DNA from: Paenibacillus algorifonticola
GTDB lineage: Bacteria > Bacillota > Bacilli > Paenibacillales > Paenibacillaceae
NCBI RefSeq assembly: GCF_000971975.1
Contig: NZ_LAQO01000016.1
Coordinates: 124,001 to 188,000, forward strand
Length of the DNA: 64,000 nucleotides
Direction of reading: 5' to 3'
Below the pieces are notes generated by a model that ran no database searches, had not been told where the DNA came from, and was given only the letters and a program-made list of their open reading frames with translations. Positions 50,390-58,257 of this stretch are shown piece by piece; the first letter of the stretch is position 1; the number at the start of each line of letters is the position of its first letter. The translations under genes were made by a program, and so were the position numbers.

Positions 50390-51712
50390 GTGGCTAAATT
50401 CGAATATCGTTTCCCTGAGCTTGGCGAAGGCTTGCACGAAGGCGAAATTATTAAAGTGCATATTAAAGCCGGCGACAAAGTAACAGATGATGACATTATT
50501 ATGGAAGTACAAAACGACAAGGCAATTGTTGAAGTGCCTTGTCCGGTTAACGGTACAGTGCTTGAAGTTTTAGTTAAAGACGGCCAAGTTTGCCACGTAG
50601 GCGAAGTAGTCGCTTTGATTGATGCGGAAGGCGAAGTGCCTGAGCAAGCAGCTCCGGCAGCTGAAGAGCCTAAGAAGGAAGAGGCGGCTTCGGCCCCAGC
50701 TCCAGAAGCGGCAAAAGACGCTCCTGCAGTAGAAGCAGCTAAAGAAGCTCCTAAAGCTACAAATGCTTCTGTGCTTGCTACACCAAGCGTTCGCAAGTTC
50801 GCTCGCGAACAAAATGTTGATTTGACGCAAGTAAGCGGCACTGGCAAAAACGGCCGTATTACGCGTGAAGATGTTACAGGCTTTGACGCTTCTGCTCCTG
50901 CGGCTTCTGTACAAGCAGCAGCTCCTGCTGAGCAGCAAGACAACACAGCTGTAGATGCAAAAGGTGCTGGCGAAGCGAAAACCGCTCCAGTTGCTTCTGG
51001 TACTGCTTACCGTCCGGAAGAGCGCGTACCATTTAAAGGCATTCGTAAAATCATTGCTAATGCAATGTCGAAATCGGTTTACACTGCTCCGCATGTAACG
51101 ATCATGGATGAAGTGGACGTTACTGAGCTTGTTGCACTTCGTGCGAAATACAAGCCTTATGCAGAGAAAAAAGGCGCTAAGCTTACGTACTTGCCGTTTA
51201 TCGTGAAGGCACTCGTAGCTGCTGCCCGTGAATTCCCGATTATGAATGCGACGCTTGACGAAGCTAATCAAGAAATTGTTTTGCGCAAATATTACAACAT
51301 TGGTATTGCAACAGATACAGACAACGGCTTGATCGTTCCTGTTATTGAAGATGCGGATCGCAAAAACATTTGGAAAGTGGCTGACTCTATTCGTGATCTG
51401 GCTGTTCGTGGACGCGAAGGCAAGCTTTCGGCTAACGAGCTGAAAGGCAGCACGATTACCATTTCCAATATTGGTTCGGCAGGCGGTATGTTCTTTACAC
51501 CGGTTATCAACTTCCCTGAAGTTGCGATTCTGGGTACTGGACGTATTTCCGAAAAAGCAATTGTACGCAATGGCGAGATCGTTGCTGCTCCTGTGATGGC
51601 TCTGTCACTAAGCTTCGACCACCGTCTGATCGATGGCGCAACCGCTCAAAACTTTATGAACTACATTAAACAGTTGCTGGGCCAACCTGAACTGTTCATT
51701 ATGGAGGTATAA
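50390..51712 (+). CDS. pdhC: Dihydrolipoamide acetyltransferase (E2)
   Basis: A 440-residue E2. One lipoyl domain has the modified Lys in EVQNDKAIVEVP (about 44). An Ala/Pro/Glu-rich linker (about 82-125) precedes the peripheral subunit-binding domain (ATPSVRKFAREQNVDL). A second Ala-rich linker follows, then the catalytic domain ending in FDHRLIDGA (His and Asp). The start is GTG after AAAGGAGG. It forms the core of the complex and binds E1 and E3. Confidence 0.95.
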   Translation: MAKFEYRFPELGEGLHEGEIIKVHIKAGDKVTDDDIIMEVQNDKAIVEVPCPVNGTVLEVLVKDGQVCHVGEVVALIDAEGEVPEQAAPAAEEPKKEEAASAPAPEAAKDAPAVEAAKEAPKATNASVLATPSVRKFAREQNVDLTQVSGTGKNGRITREDVTGFDASAPAASVQAAAPAEQQDNTAVDAKGAGEAKTAPVASGTAYRPEERVPFKGIRKIIANAMSKSVYTAPHVTIMDEVDVTELVALRAKYKPYAEKKGAKLTYLPFIVKALVAAAREFPIMNATLDEANQEIVLRKYYNIGIATDTDNGLIVPVIEDADRKNIWKVADSIRDLAVRGREGKLSANELKGSTITISNIGSAGGMFFTPVINFPEVAILGTGRISEKAIVRNGEIVAAPVMALSLSFDHRLIDGATAQNFMNYIKQLLGQPELFIMEV

Positions 51713-51715
51713 ACA

Positions 51716-53131
51716 ATGGTTGTTGGAGATGCTTCATTAGATATCGATACTTTAGTCATTGGTGCAGGTCCTGGTGGTTACGTAGCGGCAATCCGCGCTG
51801 CGCAATTGGGACAAAGCGTGCTTTGTGTAGATAAGGAATATGTAGGAGGCGTGTGCTTGAACGTGGGCTGTATCCCGTCCAAAGCTTTGATTTCCGCTTC
51901 CCATCAGTATGAGTCCATTAGCCACGCAGACGCTTTCGGTATTACAGCTAGCGATGTGAAGGTTGACTGGAGTAAAGTACAGGAGTTCAAAAGCGGCATT
52001 GTCAAGAAATTGACTGGCGGCGTAGGTTCCTTGTTTAAAGCGAACAAAGTACAGTTTTTCAGTGGTGAAGTGATGTTCATCAATGAAAACGAAGCGCGTG
52101 TATTCAACGATCAAGAAGCTCCGCGTTACCGTTTCAAAAACTGTATTATTGCTACAGGCTCCCGTCCTATTGAGCTGAAAGCATTCCCGTATGGCAATCG
52201 TATTATCTCCTCTACAGGAGCTTTGTCGCTGCCTGAGCTGCCGAAAAGCGTTATCGTAATCGGTGGCGGCTATATCGGTATTGAGCTTGGTCAAATGTTC
52301 TCGAAATTCGGTACGAAAGTAACGGTTATCGAGGGCGGAGACAGCATCCTGCCAGGCTTTGATAAAGACATGTCATCTCTTGTCGTTAAGAAGCTTAAAG
52401 GTACGAAAGTGGATATCGTAACAGGAGCTCTTGCACAAAGTGCTGAGCAAACGGATAACGATGTAACGTTGACTTACAAAGTTGGCGATAAAGAAGAGAA
52501 AGTAACTGCAGACTATTTGCTTGTTACCGTTGGCCGTCGTCCTAACACAGATGGCGATCTTGGTCTTGAGCTGGCTAACATTACGGTTGGCGAGCGCGGG
52601 CTGATCGAGGTTGACGATCAATGCCGTACAAGCAACAAAAACGTTTATGCAATCGGCGATATTATTGCTGGTCCTGCACTTGCTCACAAAGCGATGTATG
52701 AAGGACGCGTTGCGGCAGAGGCGATTTCCGGCCTGCCTAGCGTGATTGATTATAAATGTGTTCCTGCTGTCTGCTTCTCCGATCCAGAATGCGCAAGCGT
52801 TGGCTACACGGAGAAGGATGCAAAAGACAAAGGGCATAATGTTAAAGTGGGCAAATTCCCATTTGCTATCAACGGACGCGCGATGTCGCTTAATGCGGCT
52901 GAAGGCTTCGTGAAGCTCGTTGCGGATGCAGACAGCGGACTCGTACTTGGCGCACATATCGTCGGTATGGAGGCTTCCAATATGATTGCTGAGCTTGGTC
53001 TTGCAATCGAAATGGGTGCTACGCTTGAGGATATCGCACTTACTATCCATGCGCATCCAACGCTGGGTGAGATCGTGCTTGACGCTGCAGAAGTAGCGCT
53101 TGGCCACCCGATCCACACGGTTCTTAAGTAA
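51716..53131 (+). CDS. pdhD: Dihydrolipoamide dehydrogenase (E3)
   Basis: A 471-residue flavoprotein disulfide reductase. It has an N-terminal FAD motif VIGAGPGGYVAA, redox-active cysteines in GGVCLNVGCIPSKAL (about 44-58), NAD-binding VIGGGYIGIELG (about 180-191) and the C-terminal active-site HAHPTLGE (His/Glu). It reoxidises the lipoyl arm of E2 with NAD+. It starts 3 nt after pdhC and ends the operon before two hairpins. Confidence 0.95.
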   Translation: MVVGDASLDIDTLVIGAGPGGYVAAIRAAQLGQSVLCVDKEYVGGVCLNVGCIPSKALISASHQYESISHADAFGITASDVKVDWSKVQEFKSGIVKKLTGGVGSLFKANKVQFFSGEVMFINENEARVFNDQEAPRYRFKNCIIATGSRPIELKAFPYGNRIISSTGALSLPELPKSVIVIGGGYIGIELGQMFSKFGTKVTVIEGGDSILPGFDKDMSSLVVKKLKGTKVDIVTGALAQSAEQTDNDVTLTYKVGDKEEKVTADYLLVTVGRRPNTDGDLGLELANITVGERGLIEVDDQCRTSNKNVYAIGDIIAGPALAHKAMYEGRVAAEAISGLPSVIDYKCVPAVCFSDPECASVGYTEKDAKDKGHNVKVGKFPFAINGRAMSLNAAEGFVKLVADADSGLVLGAHIVGMEASNMIAELGLAIEMGATLEDIALTIHAHPTLGEIVLDAAEVALGHPIHTVLK

Positions 53132-53161
53132 GTAATTGATTGTTTCGTTTCTATAAATAGC

Positions 53162-53226
53162 AGCTGCCGCATTTGCGGCAGCTATAGAAGAGGTCCCGCG
53201 GCTGCTGAAGCCTGCGGGCCTTTTTT
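53162..53226 (+). terminator. Tandem hairpins terminating the pdh operon
   Basis: AGCTGCCGC (53162-53170) with GCGGCAGCT (53175-53183), then GGTCCCGC (53192-53199) with GCGGGCC (53214-53220) and T6. The second is the true terminator. Confidence 0.8.
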
Positions 53227-53353
53227 AATACAAAATTAATAATTATGTGCTTGGATGAGAATTTATACAGAATTAGCACAGGCAACTATTTTAAATGATT
53301 GATTATAATGATATAATACAAATCTATATGTCCAAAATAGGAGTTGTAAGTGA

Positions 53354-54319
53354 ATGAGTGTTCATACTAGTGAGAACGAATACTTGCAGCTGCTGCGCAG
53401 CGTACTGGAACGCGGCACGGTCAAAGAGGATCGTACCGGAACGGGCACGGTTTCCACGTTTGGCTACCAGATGCGCTTCAACTTAAACGAAGGCTTTCCG
53501 CTCATTACGACGAAGCGCGTGTCGTTTAAGTTGGTTGTCAGCGAGCTGTTGTGGTTTATAAAAGGCGATACGAATATTCGTTACCTGCTCCAGCACAATA
53601 ATAATATATGGAATGAATGGGCGTTTAAGAAGTGGATAGAGAGCACTGATTATACGGGCCCAGACATGACTGGCTTTGGCCTGCGCTCGCAAAGTGATGA
53701 AGCTTTTAATGTGCTTTATTTGGAGCAAATGGACCTCTTTAAGCAGCAAATTTTGCAGGATGAAGCTTTTGCAGAGAAGTACGGCGAGCTGGGCAATGTG
53801 TATGGTAAGCAGTGGCGCGACTGGAAAACCTCACAAGGCGAGTCCATTGATCAACTGAAGGATGTTATTCACACGATTAAGACCAATCCCGATTCCCGCA
53901 GAATGATTGTTACTGCGTGGAACCCAGAGGATGTTCCTAGAAATATGGCTCTACCGCCATGCCATACGATGTTTCAATTTTACGTATCAGAAGGCAAGCT
54001 TTCTTGCCAGCTGTATCAGCGCAGTGGAGATATATTTCTCGGAATTCCTTTTAATATTGCCAGCTATGCCTTGCTCACGCTGCTTATTGCCCATGAATGC
54101 GGCCTGCAGCCTGGAGAATTTGTGCATACGCTTGGTGACGCACATATTTATTCTAATCATATGGAGCAGATTAAGACGCAGCTTGCCCGCGAGCCTCGCG
54201 AGCTTCCACAAGTGCGGATTAATCCAGATGTGAGCTCGTTATTTGATGTAGAAGTGGATGATATTGTACTGGATAACTACCAGCCTCATCCTTCAATCAA
54301 AGCGCCTGTAGCCGTATAG
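53354..54319 (+). CDS. thyA: Thymidylate synthase (long form)
   Basis: A 321-residue ThyA that converts dUMP to dTMP with methylenetetrahydrofolate. The catalytic Cys is in LPPCHTMFQF (about 202), preceded by DSRRMIVTAWNP, and the C-terminus reads HPSIKAPVAV. The insertion after residue 85 (WAFKKWIESTDYTG onward) makes it the L. casei-type long form. It forms an operon with dfrA 16 nt downstream, which regenerates the folate it oxidises. Confidence 0.95.
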   Translation: MSVHTSENEYLQLLRSVLERGTVKEDRTGTGTVSTFGYQMRFNLNEGFPLITTKRVSFKLVVSELLWFIKGDTNIRYLLQHNNNIWNEWAFKKWIESTDYTGPDMTGFGLRSQSDEAFNVLYLEQMDLFKQQILQDEAFAEKYGELGNVYGKQWRDWKTSQGESIDQLKDVIHTIKTNPDSRRMIVTAWNPEDVPRNMALPPCHTMFQFYVSEGKLSCQLYQRSGDIFLGIPFNIASYALLTLLIAHECGLQPGEFVHTLGDAHIYSNHMEQIKTQLAREPRELPQVRINPDVSSLFDVEVDDIVLDNYQPHPSIKAPVAV

Positions 54320-54335
54320 AAGGGATGGACAAACG

Positions 54336-54827
54336 ATGTCGATTACATTAATAGCAGCGATGGACCGCAACAGAACGATTGGAATTGGCAATAAGCTGCC
54401 GTGGCGGCTTCCGGCGGAGATGGCGCTGTTCACGAAGCACACGCTTGGCAAAACCGTTGTAATGGGCCGTAAAACGTTTGAATCGCTGCCTAAGCCGCTG
54501 AAGGATCGTCGCAACGTCGTTGTAACAAGGCAATCTGATTTTGCCTCAGAAGGCTGTGAGACGGTTCATTCGATTGAGGAAGTTTTGTCGCGTTTCAGTG
54601 GGGAAGAGCTTATGGTTATAGGTGGAACGGAAATTTACACGCAGTTTTTGCCGATTGCGGACAAGCTTCACCTGACAGCTGTTGATGTAGAAGTAGCGGG
54701 GGGCGACGCTTTTTTTCCTGTGTTCAATGAAGCGGATTGGGAATTGGTGGAATCCATTCCTCATCGCAAGGATGAACGCAATTTGCATGATTTTACATGG
54801 CAAACATTTAAACATAAAAACCGTTAA
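54336..54827 (+). CDS. dfrA: Dihydrofolate reductase
   Basis: A 163-residue enzyme. It has ITLIAAMDRNRTIGIGNKLPWRLPAEM (active-site Trp and acidic residue), VVMGRKTFESLPKPL, and MVIGGTEIYTQFLP. It is the usual partner of thyA in Bacillota. After it, 54828-55017 holds nothing I can identify. Confidence 0.93.
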   Translation: MSITLIAAMDRNRTIGIGNKLPWRLPAEMALFTKHTLGKTVVMGRKTFESLPKPLKDRRNVVVTRQSDFASEGCETVHSIEEVLSRFSGEELMVIGGTEIYTQFLPIADKLHLTAVDVEVAGGDAFFPVFNEADWELVESIPHRKDERNLHDFTWQTFKHKNR

Positions 54828-55017
54828 ATCGGCTTTTTTCGCGAGGGCACAGAGGGCAAATATGACATTGGAAGCTCATTTATTTGAGTCGCCTTGCATA
54901 AACGTACGAACATTATGTTATAAAGTGCAAATGATTGTACGGATAATCCATTAACGATGGCAGGTAAGAGTGTTAGGATTTTGTAAAATGGCTCGCGAAA
55001 ATTGAAAATGTTTGTTA

Positions 55018-55046
55018 TTGAATATTTGCTGAATTCCCGATATAGT
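55018..55046 (+). promoter_or_regulatory. Sigma-A promoter of gltD
   Basis: TTGAAT (55018-55023), 17-nt spacer, TATAGT (55041-55046), 56 nt before ATG 55103. Confidence 0.65.
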
Positions 55047-55102
55047 TTGTTAGAGAAGCCTTACAACGGTTGACGGGAATAACGGATGGAGGAAAAGCGA
55101 TC

Positions 55103-56590
55103 ATGTCTACACCTACTGGTTTTATGGAATATCAACGAGAACTCCCAGCCGATCGCGATCCGATTGAGCGGATTAAAGATTGGGAAGAATTTCATAAGCA
55201 TTTGTCCGATGAACAGCTTCGTACACAAGGTGCGCGCTGCATGGACTGTGGAACGCCTTACTGTCATTCGGGAATGGAGCTAGCTGGTTCAACGTCGGGT
55301 TGTCCGATTAACAACCTCATTCCAGAGTGGAACAATTTGATTTATCGCGGTTTATGGCGTGAAGCGCTGGATCGTTTGCACAAAACGAACAATTTCCCTG
55401 AATTTACGGGACGGATTTGCCCGGCTCCATGTGAAGGCTCCTGTACGGTTGGCCTGATTGGTGATGCGGTTACGATTAAGACGATCGAGCAAGCGATTAT
55501 TGACCGTGGCTTTGACGAAGGCTGGGTTGTTCCACAGCCTCCGAAGGTGCGTACAGGCAAACGCGTAGCGGTTGTCGGTTCGGGCCCAGCGGGTCTTGCT
55601 TGCGCAGCGCAGCTTAACAAAGCGGGACATCTTGTAACGGTGTACGAGCGTGCGGACCGCATTGGCGGACTTCTCACTTACGGTATTCCTACAGTCAAGC
55701 TTGACAAGAAGGTTGTTCAGCGTCGTGTAGACTTGATGGCGGAGGAAGGCATAAACTTCGTTGTAAACACAGAAATCGGTAAAGATGTATCGGCTGATGA
55801 GCTGCAAGGCCAGTTTGATGCAATCGTATTGTGCGGCGGCGCTACGAAAGCGCGCCCGGTAGATATTGAAGGCCATGAGCTTGAAGGCGTTCATATGGCG
55901 ATGGATTATTTGAACGGTACAATTAAGAGCTACCTGGATTCGAATCTGGAAGATGGCAACTACATTTCTGCGAAAGACAAAAATGTCATTGTTATCGGCG
56001 GTGGCGACACTGGAACAGACTGCGTGGCAACAGCGCTTCGTCATGGCTGCAAATCGATTACGCAATTCGGTACGCATGCTAAGGCTCCACTAGTACGCGA
56101 TAACATTAACAACCCTTGGCCGCAGTTCCCGAACGTCTACACGCTGGATTATGCGCATGAAGAGGCAAAAGCGCTGTTTGGTGAAGATCCGCGTGCTTTC
56201 TCGGTACTGACGAAAAAATTTGTTGGCGAGAATGGCAAGCTTACAGAGCTTCACACCGTACAGATCGAGCGTACAGTTGATCCGGAAACGGGACGCAGAA
56301 TTTATACAGAAATCGAAGGCTCCGAGCAAGTATGGCCGGCTGATCTCGTGTTTATCGCGGTTGGTTTTGAAGGCCCAGAAAACACGCTGATTGATGCTTT
56401 TGGCCTAGAGCAAGACCGTCGTACAAATGTGAAAGCAGCTTATGGCAAATATACGACGAATGCAGAGAAAATATTCGCAGCTGGCGATATGCGTCGCGGT
56501 CAAAGCTTGGTTGTATGGGCGATTAACGAAGGTCGCGAAGCGGCTCGTGAAGTTGATAAGTTTCTAATGGGTTCTTCCTTGCTTCCTTAA
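55103..56590 (+). CDS. gltD: Glutamate synthase small subunit (NADPH)
   Basis: A 495-residue flavoprotein. The N-terminal iron-sulfur region has cysteines in CMDCGTPYC and TSGCPINN and in CPAPCEGSC. An FAD motif (VAVVGSGPAGLACAAQL) is near residue 155 and an NADPH motif (VIVIGGGDTGTDCVATA) near 300. It passes electrons from NADPH to the large subunit GltB. No gltB is in the window, so it is either paired in trans or a GltD-like oxidoreductase serving another partner. GGAGG before ATG 55103 fixes the start. Confidence 0.88.
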   Translation: MSTPTGFMEYQRELPADRDPIERIKDWEEFHKHLSDEQLRTQGARCMDCGTPYCHSGMELAGSTSGCPINNLIPEWNNLIYRGLWREALDRLHKTNNFPEFTGRICPAPCEGSCTVGLIGDAVTIKTIEQAIIDRGFDEGWVVPQPPKVRTGKRVAVVGSGPAGLACAAQLNKAGHLVTVYERADRIGGLLTYGIPTVKLDKKVVQRRVDLMAEEGINFVVNTEIGKDVSADELQGQFDAIVLCGGATKARPVDIEGHELEGVHMAMDYLNGTIKSYLDSNLEDGNYISAKDKNVIVIGGGDTGTDCVATALRHGCKSITQFGTHAKAPLVRDNINNPWPQFPNVYTLDYAHEEAKALFGEDPRAFSVLTKKFVGENGKLTELHTVQIERTVDPETGRRIYTEIEGSEQVWPADLVFIAVGFEGPENTLIDAFGLEQDRRTNVKAAYGKYTTNAEKIFAAGDMRRGQSLVVWAINEGREAAREVDKFLMGSSLLP

Positions 56591-56626
56591 ATAAATGGTA
56601 TGATGAATTGAATAGCAGCTTATGAG

Positions 56627-56650
56627 AAGCGCCTTAGGGCGCTTTTCTTG
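56627..56650 (+). terminator. Terminator after gltD
   Basis: AAGCGCC (56627-56633) with GGCGCTT (56638-56644), then TTCTTG. The stem is short but GC-rich. Confidence 0.65.
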
Positions 56651-56674
56651 TCGATAGGAGGAGAATAAAGCGTT

Positions 56675-56995
56675 ATGATTAAATATGGGCTGGATACGGT
56701 AACGGAGCTGAAGTTTGAGAAAATCATAGCGAACATGGAGCGGCGCAATGATCAATGGGTGGATATTGAGCTGTTGTTTGAGCTGTCAGAGGCAACGCCT
56801 GCGCCCGACGATCTTATTGACTTCAGCGGACTGGTCATTTGTACGCCGGAGGGCAGCATTGCCCAAATTGTGCCGCAGGACGAAGATTGTGACTGTGAAT
56901 ATCAATTTACTACATTTGAGAAGGAACAAATTACGGCCTTTATTTTGCAGGAACAAAATCAGTTGAGAATTAGGCAGCTCCCCTCCCCAATATAA
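56675..56995 (+). CDS. Hypothetical acidic protein
   Basis: A 106-residue acidic protein I do not recognise. It has no signal peptide or membrane helix. A DEDCDCEYQF segment (about 69-78) includes two cysteines. AGGAGGAG lies 14 nt upstream of ATG, which is rather far. It may be transcribed with the next gene (50-nt gap). It is probably a genus-level conserved protein. Confidence 0.6.
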   Translation: MIKYGLDTVTELKFEKIIANMERRNDQWVDIELLFELSEATPAPDDLIDFSGLVICTPEGSIAQIVPQDEDCDCEYQFTTFEKEQITAFILQEQNQLRIRQLPSPI

Positions 56996-57045
56996 GGAAA
57001 GCTGTGGTAAAATCAGTGTGAGATGACGTGAAGGAGCGATTCGTC

Positions 57046-58245
57046 ATGCATGCTGAAGAAGCTTATGTGTTATCCCCGGCAGATGTCAGCAATATTCGAA
57101 AATATGTCCAGCATAAATATGGAGCGCTGCCGCAGGAAAAGAAAACCGAAATGATTGCCGATGCGGTAAATCGCATTATACATAAGCAGCTTCCGTCGTT
57201 TGACGAGTCGATTAAGCGCCAGGTTACGGCGCAGCTTATTAGAACTGCGGTGCTGGAGCAGAAGCGCCCAGTACGCGCAGATGATATTTTTGCAGCCTGT
57301 TTGCTGCTGCTGGACGAACGTGAGCAGGAAATTGAGCAGCCGATGCATCAATGGGTGGAGAAGCAGCTGAGCAGCGTTGTTGAGATCGGGCGCTACCGGC
57401 AGGCGATGGACAAGCTGCGTAGTTCTATTGAGCGAACGGACATGAGCGCAGTTCCTTTGCCGAATGCAAGTCTATCGGTGAACGAGAGCTGGCTTCAGTT
57501 GAAAAATGATTTGCAGCCAGCAGACGATGATCAGTTGGCTAATGAGCTACTTAGAGCCGAGGGATCCGGCTCCTCCGGGTTGGCGGAGGTCATACCACTT
57601 CCATTGCCGCTTGCATCTCAGAACGCGCCAGTTCCTCGTAAACGGAGCAATCACGCTATTGTGTACGGATTACTCAGTCTGCTGCTTGTGAGCGTTTCGC
57701 TGCTGTATGGAGAGTCTCTGACGCGCACCTTAAGAGGGACACAGCCGGAACCGGCAATCCTTGCTCCCATTGAACCGGTGGAGATCGTAGAGCTGGATGG
57801 TTTGCCGCAAGAGCTGCGCTATGTGGAAATTGATAAGAAGAGGCTGACTCAGTATTTGAAAGGCAAGTCGTCAATCCTTGCTAGGCAGCCTTATTTAGAT
57901 GCGATTATTGCCCAGGCGAAATCATTTGATATTCATCCGCTGCTGCTGTTTGCAATAACCGGGCAGGAGCAGGCTTTTGTACCTACCACGAACAAACAGG
58001 CGAAGGACATTGCGAATAATCCATTCAATGTGTTTCATAGCTGGAAGGAATATAACACGACGATTAGCGATTCTGCTGAAATTGCGTCGCGAACGATTGT
58101 GAATTTAAGCAAGGGACGTCCTGAAGGAATGGACCCATTCACATGGATTAACCGAAAATATGCGGAAGATCCGAACTGGTCGAACGGTGTTCGGTCGATA
58201 TTTGCTTCCATGAAGCAATATGTGGAGACAACAAGCAAGAAGTAA
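57046..58245 (+). CDS. Membrane-anchored glucosaminidase-like protein
   Basis: A 399-residue protein. The first about 195 residues are cytoplasmic and helical, a single transmembrane helix (AIVYGLLSLLLVSVSLLYG) lies near 204-222, and an external domain follows (about 260-395). That domain (PYLDAIIAQAKSFDIHPLLLFAITGQEQAFVP, NNPFNVFHSWKEY) resembles lysozyme-like/endo-beta-N-acetylglucosaminidase folds, with the Glu of GQEQAF as possible acid. The cytoplasmic part may sense or anchor. AAGGAG sets ATG 57046 rather than GTG 57028. It is followed after 12 nt by topB. Confidence 0.65.
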   Translation: MHAEEAYVLSPADVSNIRKYVQHKYGALPQEKKTEMIADAVNRIIHKQLPSFDESIKRQVTAQLIRTAVLEQKRPVRADDIFAACLLLLDEREQEIEQPMHQWVEKQLSSVVEIGRYRQAMDKLRSSIERTDMSAVPLPNASLSVNESWLQLKNDLQPADDDQLANELLRAEGSGSSGLAEVIPLPLPLASQNAPVPRKRSNHAIVYGLLSLLLVSVSLLYGESLTRTLRGTQPEPAILAPIEPVEIVELDGLPQELRYVEIDKKRLTQYLKGKSSILARQPYLDAIIAQAKSFDIHPLLLFAITGQEQAFVPTTNKQAKDIANNPFNVFHSWKEYNTTISDSAEIASRTIVNLSKGRPEGMDPFTWINRKYAEDPNWSNGVRSIFASMKQYVETTSKK

Positions 58246-58257
58246 AGAGGCGATTTG

